Shown here: positions 1-7,960 of the stretch, piece by piece
Position numbering within the stretch: position 1 is the stretch's first letter
Layout: every line of letters starts with the position of its first letter
Origin: Maridesulfovibrio sp.
GTDB taxonomy: Bacteria; Desulfobacterota; Desulfovibrionia; Desulfovibrionales; Desulfovibrionaceae
NCBI RefSeq assembly: GCF_963678865.1
Contig: NZ_OY787459.1
Span: 3,004,501 to 3,068,500 of the forward strand
Reading direction: 5' to 3'
Length of the DNA: 64,000 nt
Notes under the pieces: model-generated
Told to the model about the DNA's origin: nothing
Database searches by the model: none
Seen by the model: only the letters and a program-made list of their open reading frames with translations
Made by a program: the position numbers and the translations under genes

Positions 1-2588
1 GTTATGTGGAATCCCTTTCCGCCTACGCCCGTCAGTTTCTGCCGCAGTTGGACAAGCCGAAAGTGGATAAGATTGAGGGCTTGTCCCCGGCGATTTCTCT
101 GGAACAGCAATCAACATCACGCAACCCGCGTTCGACCGTGGGTACGGTGACTGAAATTTACGACTTTTTGCGTGTATTCTTTGCTCGGCTGGGCAAATTC
201 CATTGCCCGGAATGCGGCATTCCCATCGCGGCTCAGACTTCGGACGAAATTCTGGAACGGATCATGGGGTTGGGCGAAGGAACCAAATTCATGCTGCTGG
301 CCCCCATGGTGGATCACCAGAAAGGAACCCATAAAGATCTGTTTAAAAAATTGAAAAAAGAAGGTTTCGTGCGTGTGCGCGTGGACGGACAGGTCTATGG
401 AATTGATGATGTGCCGGACCTTGAGAAGAATAAGAAACACAACATTGATCTGGTTGTGGACCGCCTTGTAATCAAAGGCGACATGAAAAAGCGACTGGGC
501 GATTCCCTGGAACTTGCTTTGCGCTACGGTGATGAATCCATCGTAGTTTCCATTATAGGTGGTGAAGATGTTTATCTCTCAACCATGTCCACCTGCCCCT
601 CATGCAAGATCAGTATGCCCAAACTTTCCCCGCAGCTGTTTTCGTTCAACAGTCCGCAGGGGGCCTGTACGCTTTGTTCCGGCATCGGCAGTGTGGAATA
701 TTACGAACCTGAACTGCTGGCCCCTAACAAAGGGCTTTCCCTCAAGGCCGGGGCGGTCATCCCGTGGAAATCTCCGAAAATGTTTGAGCGCTATGAGGCT
801 GATTTTCGTGCATTGGGCAAAGAATACGGTTTCAAGGTCGATACTCCGCTCAGTGACTTTTCTGAAGCCGCGCACAAGGCTTTGTTCTACGGCGATAAAA
901 AAATTGGTTGGGAAGGAGTGGTTGACCTGCTCGAAGTCGGACACAACCTCGGGCGTATCTGGCGTGATGAACTTTCCAGATTCCGTCAGTCAAGACCGTG
1001 TCCTGCGTGTGAGGGGGCGAGACTTCGCCCTGAATCCCTTGCTGTCAAAGTAGAGGGCGTATCAATTTTTGATTTCTGTTCCATGTCCATCAAGCGGGCA
1101 CTGGACTGGCTGCAGGAACTTGAGTTTTCAGGTCATGAGATGCTCATTGCCGAACCGCTTTTGAAGGAATTGACCCACCGTCTCGGTTTTATGGTCAATG
1201 TAGGGCTTGATTACCTGAACCTTGGCCGGAACATGGCGACACTTTCCGGCGGAGAGGCTCAGCGCATCAGGCTGGCTGGGCAGCTCGGTTCCGGGCTGGT
1301 GGGGGTCACTTACGTGCTTGATGAACCTTCCATAGGTCTGCATCCGCGCGATAACGAGCGGCTGATCAAGACCCTGCGTTCTTTGCAGGCCCGAGGTAAC
1401 ACCGTATTGGTTGTGGAACATGATGAATCCACCATTCGCAACGCCGACCACGTGATTGAGATTGGTCCCGGTTCGGGCATGCTTGGCGGGGAGATTGTTT
1501 TTCAGGGCAGTGTGAAAAAGCTGCTTGATAAAGCTCAGACCCTGACCGCCAAGTACCTGCGCGGGGAGCTGGCTCTGGACAAACCCGAAGAGCGGCGTAT
1601 TCCCAAGGACTGGATCAGGATGAAGGGGGTTAAGACCAATAACCTTAAAAATCTTGATGTGGATATTCCGCTTGGTGTGCTTTGTTGTTTTACCGGGGTT
1701 TCCGGCTCGGGCAAAAGTTCGCTGGTAGTGGATTCCCTGTACAAGCACATAGCTTTGTCCCGCGGGGTGAAAGTCGACCAGCCGGGCCGTATTTCCGGTA
1801 TTGAAGGCATTGAAAAAGTGGAGAAGATTATTTCCATCGATCAGTCGCCTATCGGCAGGACTCCACGCTCCAATCCGGCTACCTATACCAAGATTTTTGA
1901 TGAAATACGCAAGATTTTCTGCGCTACCAAGGAAGCAAAAAAACGTGGCTACAAGCCCGGACGTTTCAGTTTTAACGTGCGCGGTGGACGCTGCGAGGCC
2001 TGCCGCGGTGACGGGCAGATCAGGGTGGAGATGCATTTCCTGCCCGATGTGTACGTGACTTGTGATGTCTGCAAGGGCAAACGTTACAACAGCCAGACTC
2101 TGGAAGTTGACTACAAGGGCAAGAATATCGCGGAAGTGCTGGATTTGACCGTGCGTCAGGCCAAGGCTTTCTTTGAGAACCATCCGACACTGAAGCGCAG
2201 GCTTGAGGTGCTGGAGCAGGTCGGTCTTGAGTACGTGCAGCTGGGCCAGCCGGCCACGACACTTTCCGGGGGAGAAGCGCAGCGGATCAAGATTTCCCGT
2301 GAACTTGGCAAGCGCAGCCTGCCCGGAACTTTATATATTCTTGATGAACCGACCACCGGACTGCACATGCACGAGGTGGGCAAGCTGATTAAAGTTCTGC
2401 AGCAATTGGTGGATAAGGGGGCCACGGTCATAGTCATTGAACATAACACAGACGTTATCCGTGCTTCTGATTATGTCTTTGATTTAGGGCCCGGAGGCGG
2501 GGAGTCCGGCGGAGAGATTGTGGCTCAGGGAACGCCTGAGGAAATTATCGCCAATCCTGATTCGGTGACCGGCAGTTTTTTGGTTTAA
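1..2588 (+). CDS. uvrA: UvrABC excision nuclease subunit A, 5' end cut by window
   Basis: UvrA is the damage-sensing ATPase of nucleotide excision repair; it loads UvrB on lesions. The reading frame is already open at base 3 (the codon before the first in-window GTG is Tyr of the conserved YVESLSAYARQF segment), so the true start and first Walker A lie upstream. Visible are the first zinc module (CPEC near 68, CPSC and CTLC near 200-225), the first ABC signature LSGGEAQRIRLA, the second Walker A GVSGSGKSS, a second zinc module (CEAC...CDVC) and a second signature LSGGEAQRIKIS with LDEPTTGLH. The C-terminus is complete. About 862 codons are present against roughly 940-960 in the family, so about 80-100 residues are missing. 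A strong hairpin terminator follows immediately. Confidence 0.98.
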   Translation, partial: YVESLSAYARQFLPQLDKPKVDKIEGLSPAISLEQQSTSRNPRSTVGTVTEIYDFLRVFFARLGKFHCPECGIPIAAQTSDEILERIMGLGEGTKFMLLAPMVDHQKGTHKDLFKKLKKEGFVRVRVDGQVYGIDDVPDLEKNKKHNIDLVVDRLVIKGDMKKRLGDSLELALRYGDESIVVSIIGGEDVYLSTMSTCPSCKISMPKLSPQLFSFNSPQGACTLCSGIGSVEYYEPELLAPNKGLSLKAGAVIPWKSPKMFERYEADFRALGKEYGFKVDTPLSDFSEAAHKALFYGDKKIGWEGVVDLLEVGHNLGRIWRDELSRFRQSRPCPACEGARLRPESLAVKVEGVSIFDFCSMSIKRALDWLQELEFSGHEMLIAEPLLKELTHRLGFMVNVGLDYLNLGRNMATLSGGEAQRIRLAGQLGSGLVGVTYVLDEPSIGLHPRDNERLIKTLRSLQARGNTVLVVEHDESTIRNADHVIEIGPGSGMLGGEIVFQGSVKKLLDKAQTLTAKYLRGELALDKPEERRIPKDWIRMKGVKTNNLKNLDVDIPLGVLCCFTGVSGSGKSSLVVDSLYKHIALSRGVKVDQPGRISGIEGIEKVEKIISIDQSPIGRTPRSNPATYTKIFDEIRKIFCATKEAKKRGYKPGRFSFNVRGGRCEACRGDGQIRVEMHFLPDVYVTCDVCKGKRYNSQTLEVDYKGKNIAEVLDLTVRQAKAFFENHPTLKRRLEVLEQVGLEYVQLGQPATTLSGGEAQRIKISRELGKRSLPGTLYILDEPTTGLHMHEVGKLIKVLQQLVDKGATVIVIEHNTDVIRASDYVFDLGPGGGESGGEIVAQGTPEEIIANPDSVTGSFLV

Positions 2589-2593
2589 AAGTG

Positions 2594-2628
2594 AAAGGCC
2601 GGAAGTTGTATGACTTCCGGCCTTTTTT
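2594..2628. terminator. Bidirectional intrinsic terminator between uvrA and the Hpt gene
   Basis: A 13-bp stem (AAAGGCCGGAAGT paired with its complement at 2613-2625) has a 6-nt loop. It is flanked by A-rich sequence on the left and T6 on the right, so it can end both the plus-strand uvrA transcript and the minus-strand Hpt transcript. Confidence 0.9.
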
Positions 2629-2941
2629 ATTCGGTTATTTCAACGTATTCAATGTCCAGATGTTCAAGAAAATATCTGAGTCCGGCTGTGTGCTCCGGAA
2701 CTTCAGACATATCCTCGTCCATTGCTTTGTCTTCAATAAGGGTTCCCAGTCTGGTTAGTTCATCCAGTCCGTATGATGAACCGGTTCCTTTCAGGCGGTG
2801 TCCCAGCAGCCGAATGGTTTCGAAATTTTTCTGGTCAACAGCTTCTTCAAGCTCAGCAAGTTCTTTTTGCCTTATTTCCAGATAGCGCGGCATTATGGCT
2901 TCAAGGTCTTCATCAACTTGAATTACAATACGATCTTTCAT
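2627..2941 (-). CDS. Hpt-domain phosphotransfer protein
   Basis: A stand-alone histidine phosphotransfer protein of 104 residues, expected to relay phosphate between a hybrid sensor kinase and a response regulator in the cytoplasm. The single Hpt domain fills the protein. The phosphorylatable His lies near residue 48 in HRLKGTGSSYG, the classic Hpt signature. An SD-like GGAG lies about 9 nt upstream of the ATG. It is the last gene of a minus-strand set running from cheD through the acetolactate decarboxylase. Its kinase and regulator partners cannot be identified here. Confidence 0.88.
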   Translation of the reverse strand: MKDRIVIQVDEDLEAIMPRYLEIRQKELAELEEAVDQKNFETIRLLGHRLKGTGSSYGLDELTRLGTLIEDKAMDEDMSEVPEHTAGLRYFLEHLDIEYVEITE

Positions 2942-3003
2942 GTCAATATTCTCCGGGCTGAGAAGTTTCAGTTCTAACAGACGTCAGGGGCTTGGGGCTA
3001 ATT

Positions 3004-3801
3004 TTACTTCTTCTTGGAATCTTTTTCCACTGCTTTTAATTCATTTTGCTTATCTTGCTTGAATTCAGTTTCCAGAAAATTTTTGGTCTCCGGCAACTGC
3101 AGGAAGAAATCGTTGTAAGAGCCTACCTTTGCTGCCATGTCGGTGAAAACGCAATCAAGGACATGGCCCCCGGCAGTGCGGTCCTTGGTGATGAAATGCC
3201 AGTGGAATCCGGGGACACCTACCCCCTTGAAATAAGACGGTGTTTTTATGCCGACCAGTGATCCTTCAATATCCTTGAATCTGAAGATGCTCTGTTTTTT
3301 TACCGCTTTCACCAGCGGCACGTAGGGCTTGGTCTGGGCCGGGATGCTGCGGGTCCGCATTTGGCTGAACTTCCCGTCGATGCGGATTACGTAAAAAATA
3401 TTTTCGGAACCGATAGCGGACGAAATCTTGTTGTTGAGTTCAGCAAGCGATTTTGCGGAATCAACCTTGATGATTTTATCTGTTTTGAAAAAAGCCGCCG
3501 TAGCAAAAGGAGTGCGTTCGGTATCTTCTATTTTAACCGCTTTTCCTTTCGAGCTTATTTTGTAAACCTCGCCATCAATGAAGACCATTTCGCCGTCAAG
3601 ACGGTTGAAGGTCCCGAGTCCGGTATTGCCGTATTTTTTAAGATTGCCGATCGTCAGTTCGCCGTTATAGTTTCCAGCCAGAAGCGAGTCGATGATCGAG
3701 TACTGGTAAATGGTTCCTTCCGCCGCAGAAAATCCGGGCATACAGATAATTGCCAGAGCAATAAAAAGTAGGACAGAGTAAAGCTTGCTAGTTATTTTCA
3801 T
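3004..3801 (-). CDS. Alpha-acetolactate decarboxylase, exported
   Basis: Converts 2-acetolactate to acetoin, using a metal ion held by three histidines. At 265 residues it fits the family. The N-terminus is a clear Sec signal peptide (basic MKITSK, hydrophobic stretch to about residue 22, then FSAAEG). The mature part begins with the family pattern YQYSIIDSLLAGNY. The metal site is visible as FHWHF plus GGHVLDC near 200-220, and the catalytic Glu region is GVKTPSYF-like. It lies 5 nt downstream of cheD on the same strand. No acetolactate synthase or acetoin dehydrogenase is nearby, so its metabolic role here is unclear. The C-terminus carries a Lys-rich tail. Confidence 0.9.
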   Translation of the reverse strand: MKITSKLYSVLLFIALAIICMPGFSAAEGTIYQYSIIDSLLAGNYNGELTIGNLKKYGNTGLGTFNRLDGEMVFIDGEVYKISSKGKAVKIEDTERTPFATAAFFKTDKIIKVDSAKSLAELNNKISSAIGSENIFYVIRIDGKFSQMRTRSIPAQTKPYVPLVKAVKKQSIFRFKDIEGSLVGIKTPSYFKGVGVPGFHWHFITKDRTAGGHVLDCVFTDMAAKVGSYNDFFLQLPETKNFLETEFKQDKQNELKAVEKDSKKK

Positions 3802-3806
3802 GATAT

Positions 3807-4319
3807 TTAAAACATCTTTTTTTCAAGCCGTTTGATCCAGACATCTCCCGTGTAGGTGCAGAAAAGCAGCTTGCGGCCCACATTGCCACCCACATCCATG
3901 CTGCGTGGTTTTAAATCCTGTTCTTTCAGATGCTTAAGGGCCGCGTCAACATTCCTGTTGCCGATACCCAGTGCACATGAAGGTCGCACCTGCGAATATG
4001 TCAGTCCGGTCGCTCCTCCGAAGAGTTTGACTTCCAGTTCATTCTTTTTGACCCCCAGACGGTTCATACTCTTTAGCAAATGGGTCACTGCTGTGTCCAC
4101 ATATCTGCATATCTGCACGGAAGGTTCGTTAACATTTTTAATTTCCGAACGCGAAGGCAGGAAAGCATGGCAGATTGCGCCTTGTCTTGTACGGGGTGAA
4201 AACATGGAAATTGCTACACAGGATCCCAGTACTGTTGATACTATGGTAGGTTTTACGCCGATATATGCATCTCCGGTATGAAGAAAGACCCGGCTTATAT
4301 CAGAATTGCTCAGTGACAT
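3807..4319 (-). CDS. cheD: Chemoreceptor glutamine deamidase CheD
   Basis: CheD deamidates specific glutamines of methyl-accepting chemotaxis proteins and, in many bacteria, feeds back on CheC. The protein is 170 residues, normal for the family. The catalytic Cys lies in VLGSCVAI and the catalytic His in CHAFLP; the segment with KLFGGAT is also typical. No other che gene is adjacent. It is followed after 5 nt by the acetolactate decarboxylase gene, so the two are probably co-transcribed. Confidence 0.93.
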   Translation of the reverse strand: MSLSNSDISRVFLHTGDAYIGVKPTIVSTVLGSCVAISMFSPRTRQGAICHAFLPSRSEIKNVNEPSVQICRYVDTAVTHLLKSMNRLGVKKNELEVKLFGGATGLTYSQVRPSCALGIGNRNVDAALKHLKEQDLKPRSMDVGGNVGRKLLFCTYTGDVWIKRLEKKMF

Positions 4320-4460
4320 TGTGTTAATTTTATCCGTGGATTGTGACCGTTGATACGTCTTGTGACAATATATTACTATTGTGTTGCTGCCCAGTATTAT
4401 TGTACAGTTTTTGTTTTGGCGGGTATAAAAAATAACACGGCTGGGCGCCTGTGAAAAGAA

Positions 4461-5237
4461 TCAGTTGTTGCGGATCATCCGGAATACTTCTTCAAATTCT
4501 TCCAGGGGAGCGGCTCCGGTAACAGTTACTCCGTTGACCAGGAAAACCGGCGAAGCTGTAAAACCGAATTTGCGTGCTTCTTTGATGTCTGCATCAATGC
4601 GTGCTTTTATCTGTCCGGAATTAAGGGTTTTCCTGAGTTGTGTCATATCCGCACCACATTTTTCTGCCAGTTCATCTAGTTTTTTTGTCCCGTTTTTCTT
4701 TACGGCAATTCTGTTACTCAGAATGAGGCTGTTCAGTCTTTTGGCTTTGGCATGATCCTGCATGGCAAGTGCTTCGTAATAGCGGGCGGCAGGCAGGGAC
4801 ATTTTATGCAGACCGAGCGGACTGTGTCGGAAACGATAACTTATTTCAGGATATTTTTTCAGAAGTTTTTGAATTGTCTTATCTGCTTTGGAGCAGCTGG
4901 CGCTCTGAAAATCTGCAAAAACAACGATTCTGATATCCCCTTCGGGATTTCCCCAGACCGGACGGTCCGGGTGCAGCGCTGGAATTTTAGGATTTTTGAG
5001 TTGTTTGAGTCTGCCTTCCCTGATGCGGGATTTGTTCTTTTTTTCCAACCCGACCTGTAAAAGGTCATAAAGCTGTTCCTCATGCCCTTCCAGTGCTTCG
5101 AAAATAAGTTGCGGATTCTTTTTAAGAACGGCCCGAAGTTCTTCTTTGGAAATAGAATTTGCGGCTCCGGCTTTTACCGGGACGCAACTCAGCGCTAGGA
5201 GAGCGGTAAGTAGCAGGACGGGCAGAATTCGTAGCAT
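4461..5237 (-). CDS. DsbA/BdbD-like thioredoxin-fold exported protein with one active-site cysteine
   Basis: A periplasmic or lipid-anchored thioredoxin-fold protein of the DsbA/DsbG/BdbD type. The start is placed at the internal ATG (MLRILPVLLLT), because the longer frame runs into the upstream STAS gene. This gives a hydrophobic signal segment, possibly a lipoprotein signal (ALLALSC). After a helical spacer, the Trx core starts near VWGNPEGDIRIVVFADFQ. Where the family has CxxC this protein has SASC, so the first, nucleophilic Cys is replaced by Ser. The cis-Pro region is FTASPVFLVNGV. The altered motif argues against ordinary disulfide oxidase activity. It sits 7 nt after the STAS gene. 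Confidence 0.8.
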   Translation of the reverse strand: MLRILPVLLLTALLALSCVPVKAGAANSISKEELRAVLKKNPQLIFEALEGHEEQLYDLLQVGLEKKNKSRIREGRLKQLKNPKIPALHPDRPVWGNPEGDIRIVVFADFQSASCSKADKTIQKLLKKYPEISYRFRHSPLGLHKMSLPAARYYEALAMQDHAKAKRLNSLILSNRIAVKKNGTKKLDELAEKCGADMTQLRKTLNSGQIKARIDADIKEARKFGFTASPVFLVNGVTVTGAAPLEEFEEVFRMIRNN

Positions 5238-5244
5238 GTGCTGC

Positions 5245-5580
5245 TCAGGATATTTTTTCCGCAGCGGCAAGGGCGGAATTGTAGATATTGAACATTGTTC
5301 CGAATCCAGAGATTTCAAAAACTTCGCTGATCATTCCGGTTATGTTGGCGAAAGCAATGGTGCCGTCAGTGGCTTTGAGTTTTTTGGCACAGAATAGTAT
5401 GGCTCGCAGTCCTGCACTGGAAATATATTCCAGATCTCCGAGGTCAAAAACAATTTTTGTTTCTCCGTCTTCAATGCGTCTGCACATTTCGCCTTCGAGT
5501 TCAGAGGAAGTTAGGGCGTCGAGACGGCCTTTAATGCCCATAATCAGTACGTTGCCGACTTTTTTGCTGCTGATTTCCAT
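5245..5580 (-). CDS. STAS-domain anti-sigma factor antagonist
   Basis: A 111-residue single STAS domain of the SpoIIAA/RsbV type. Such proteins bind and inhibit anti-sigma kinases until phosphorylated on a conserved Ser. The phosphoacceptor lies in YISSAGLRAIL near residue 55. The opening segment (KVGNVLIMGIKGRLDALTSSELE) is typical. No RsbW-like kinase is adjacent. A decayed SpoIIE-like protein at 12.0-13.1 kb could in principle belong to the same partner-switching pathway; that is only inference. Confidence 0.9.
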   Translation of the reverse strand: MEISSKKVGNVLIMGIKGRLDALTSSELEGEMCRRIEDGETKIVFDLGDLEYISSAGLRAILFCAKKLKATDGTIAFANITGMISEVFEISGFGTMFNIYNSALAAAEKIS

Positions 5581-5694
5581 TGCGAGTCCTTAAAAAATGG
5601 TGTGCTTTCGCTGTATAATAATAAAATAGTAAGAGACAAACTTCATCCATTTGAGGCGGTTTGTAAAGGGTAGATAAAAAACGGCGATAGATCT

Positions 5695-6411
5695 TTACTG
5701 GAAATTGATCCATGCCGGGACCAGTCGTCCGGCTTCGGAAAGTTCTTTTTCCAATTGCTCAATATCCGGCTCCACCTTTTTTACAAGGCGCCAGTATTTT
5801 GCCGAATGATTAAGGTGTACTGTATGGCATAGCTCGTGGATAAGTACGTAGCGGGCCAGATGGTAAGGCAGGAACATCAATTTCATATTCAGGTTGATAT
5901 TACCTTTGGCGGAGCAGCTCCCCCAGCGTTTCCGCTGAGCGCGGATGAAAACCTTGCTGAAGGGCAGGTTCAGTTTTTCTGAAATTCTTTTCAGTTCCGG
6001 CACAAGGAATTGCCGCGCTTCGCTACGTACAAAATTGGTCAGCACTTTAAGTTCTTCATCCGGGGACCAGCCCGCTCCGCTCAACAGCAGTCTGTCCACA
6101 TTGCGACGCATGCGCAGGCCCGGTTTCGGGTTTCTGACTCTCCTTACGGTGAAGACTTTCCCACTTGCTGCAAAACATATTTCATCAGGCAGGACCAGTT
6201 CCGGCGGGTTCAGGGAAAGTCCTTTGCCCTCCAGTCTACGGATGTTGTGGTTAATCCATTCGCGCCGCTTTTCCAGAAAGTAGGGAACATCCCTGCGGTT
6301 AACTCCCTTGGGCAGCACGACTTCAATTCCCTTGTCGGGGATAAGTTTGATAATAACGTTTTTTGCCCTCGGGCTGACCCGTACTGTATAGGGTGGAGGA
6401 AAGTCAGCCAT
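5695..6411 (-). CDS. YgjP/WLM-type zinc metallopeptidase-like protein (DUF45)
   Basis: A protein of the YgjP family (M48-like fold, DUF45). Family members bind zinc through HExxH plus a downstream His; some have been described as UTP pyrophosphatases. The motif HELCHTVHLNHSAKYW is present near residue 195-210, with the RKRWGSC segment typical of the family just before it. At 238 residues the length is normal. It may be transcribed alone: about 114 nt separate it from the STAS gene downstream, and the gene to its right is divergent. The physiological substrate is unknown. Confidence 0.88.
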   Translation of the reverse strand: MADFPPPYTVRVSPRAKNVIIKLIPDKGIEVVLPKGVNRRDVPYFLEKRREWINHNIRRLEGKGLSLNPPELVLPDEICFAASGKVFTVRRVRNPKPGLRMRRNVDRLLLSGAGWSPDEELKVLTNFVRSEARQFLVPELKRISEKLNLPFSKVFIRAQRKRWGSCSAKGNINLNMKLMFLPYHLARYVLIHELCHTVHLNHSAKYWRLVKKVEPDIEQLEKELSEAGRLVPAWINFQ

Positions 6412-6518
6412 TTGATGCCTGCTAAATTTTGACTTGTTTTATGAACGATGGAAGATTACTTTTTCCATCCCTGCCGTTGCAACGGTTTATCATAATCTCA
6501 CCATTTTAAGGATTTCAC

Positions 6519-7676
6519 GTGTCTACAAAAAGCTTCACTTCCCGTAAGATGTATATATTTTTGCTGGTTCTTACCATTGCCACCACCATCGGTTTTCAAG
6601 GATGGCGGACCCTGCTCAACAACTTTGCGGTGGAGGTTGCCGGACTGGACGGTGGACAGTTCGGGATGATCGGTTCCATCCGTGAAATTCCGGGTTTCCT
6701 TGCCCTGCTTGTAATCTACGTGCTCATGTTCATCAAGGAGCACCGTCTGGCTGCACTTTCCGTAATCGTAATGGGTTTTGGGATCTGCTTGACCGGATAC
6801 CTGCCTTCCTTTGCAGGGCTGGCTTTTTCTACTCTTATCATGTCTTTTGGATTTCATTATTACGAAACCCTCAATCAGTCCCTGACCCTGCAATATTTCG
6901 GCTATACAGAGGCCCCGCTGGTTATGGGCCGTCTACGCAGTCTCGGGGCGGCAACAAATATCTGCGTGGGCGTGGTGGTTATCTCCATCTCCGGCTTAGT
7001 GGATTATCAGGGTATTTTTCTCGGAGCGGGGTTGATTGCAATTCTTGCCGGGTTTTATTGCCTGACCCGTGACCCCTCTTCCCCGGATCTGCCACCGCAG
7101 CATAAAAAGATGATTTTCCGCTCCAAGTACTGGCTCTTCTATGCTTTGACTTTTATTGCCGGGGCTCGCAGACAGATTTTTGTGGCTTTTGCTGTTTTCC
7201 TGCTGGTCAAAAAGTTCGGATTTTCATTGCAGCACATCGCAATTTTGTTCGTGGTCAATAATATTATCAATTACTTTGTAAATCCGATGATTGCCAGATG
7301 TGTAAACAAATTCGGTGAACGTAAGGTTCTGACAGTGGAGTACGCCAGCCTGTTTTTTATTTTTACAGCCTATGCATTTACCGAAAGTCCTTTTGTAGCG
7401 GCGCTGCTCTACATTCTGGATAATATTTTTTACAACTTTACGATGTCTATCAAGACCTTCTTTCAGAAGATTGCGGACAAGCCGGACATTGCACCCAGTA
7501 TGGCGGTAAGTTTCACTATCAACCATGTTGCTGCTGTTTTTGTGCCCGCGCTTGGCGGGATTGCCTGGATGCAGGATTACCGTATCGTCTTTCTCGGTGC
7601 AGCGGCGATGTCGCTTGTTTCACTTGTGCTCAGCCAGTTTGTGGACCGTGAGTTACGTTTGAAGAGTCAGGTCTGA
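6519..7676 (+). CDS. Major facilitator superfamily transporter
   Basis: A 385-residue integral membrane protein with about 12 predicted hydrophobic helices in two six-helix halves, typical of MFS permeases. The GTG at 6519 is chosen because AAGGA lies 6 nt upstream; an internal ATG (MYIFLLVL) is a less likely alternative. The N-terminal TM1 contains IATTIGFQGWRTLL. The central cytoplasmic loop (RDPSSPDLPPQHKK) is short. Substrate cannot be told from sequence. It is divergent from the YgjP gene and followed by a strong terminator, so probably monocistronic. Confidence 0.88.
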   Translation: MSTKSFTSRKMYIFLLVLTIATTIGFQGWRTLLNNFAVEVAGLDGGQFGMIGSIREIPGFLALLVIYVLMFIKEHRLAALSVIVMGFGICLTGYLPSFAGLAFSTLIMSFGFHYYETLNQSLTLQYFGYTEAPLVMGRLRSLGAATNICVGVVVISISGLVDYQGIFLGAGLIAILAGFYCLTRDPSSPDLPPQHKKMIFRSKYWLFYALTFIAGARRQIFVAFAVFLLVKKFGFSLQHIAILFVVNNIINYFVNPMIARCVNKFGERKVLTVEYASLFFIFTAYAFTESPFVAALLYILDNIFYNFTMSIKTFFQKIADKPDIAPSMAVSFTINHVAAVFVPALGGIAWMQDYRIVFLGAAAMSLVSLVLSQFVDRELRLKSQV

Positions 7677-7812
7677 TAGCGACGGCTCTTTTTCCGTTGC
7701 AGGAGAACTGGTCCGCCTGAGTGCCGGTTTTTCCTCGAACGGTGTCATTGATGAGAATTGGTTTTACGGTGCCGGGATTAGCGGTACTTCAGCTCTTGAA
7801 GAGAAGACAATA

Positions 7813-7852
7813 AAAAAGGCCGCAATATATTAAAATATATTGCGGCCTTTTT
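7813..7852. terminator. Intrinsic terminator after the MFS gene
   Basis: An 18-bp perfect stem (AAAAAGGCCGCAATATAT and its complement) around a TAAA loop, ending in T5. The A/T symmetry allows use in both directions, serving the plus-strand transporter and possibly the minus-strand aminotransferase. Confidence 0.88.
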
Positions 7853-7875
7853 GTCTAAATGAATGATTCGCGAAG

Positions 7876-7935
7876 CGGCGAAGCCTAATAAAAGGTTTTG
7901 GGATTTTTAAACCCTTTTGCAAAAGGTTTTAAAGC
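7876..7935. repeat. Dispersed intergenic repeat, copy A
   Basis: The segment begins CGGCGAAGCCT, then AATAAAAGGTTTTGGGAT, then TTAAACCCTTTTGCAAAAGG. It recurs nearly base for base at 58898-58955. The core CCTTTTGCAAAAGG is self-complementary and can form a hairpin. It contains no ORF and sits in the gap before the end of the aminotransferase gene. Confidence 0.75.
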
Positions 7936-7960
7936 TCCCGGCAGGGCCGCCTGAGGCATC

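Noticed and set aside
1128..2183. 351-codon open frame antisense to uvrA
   Set aside because: Mirror of the uvrA coding bias, no domain.
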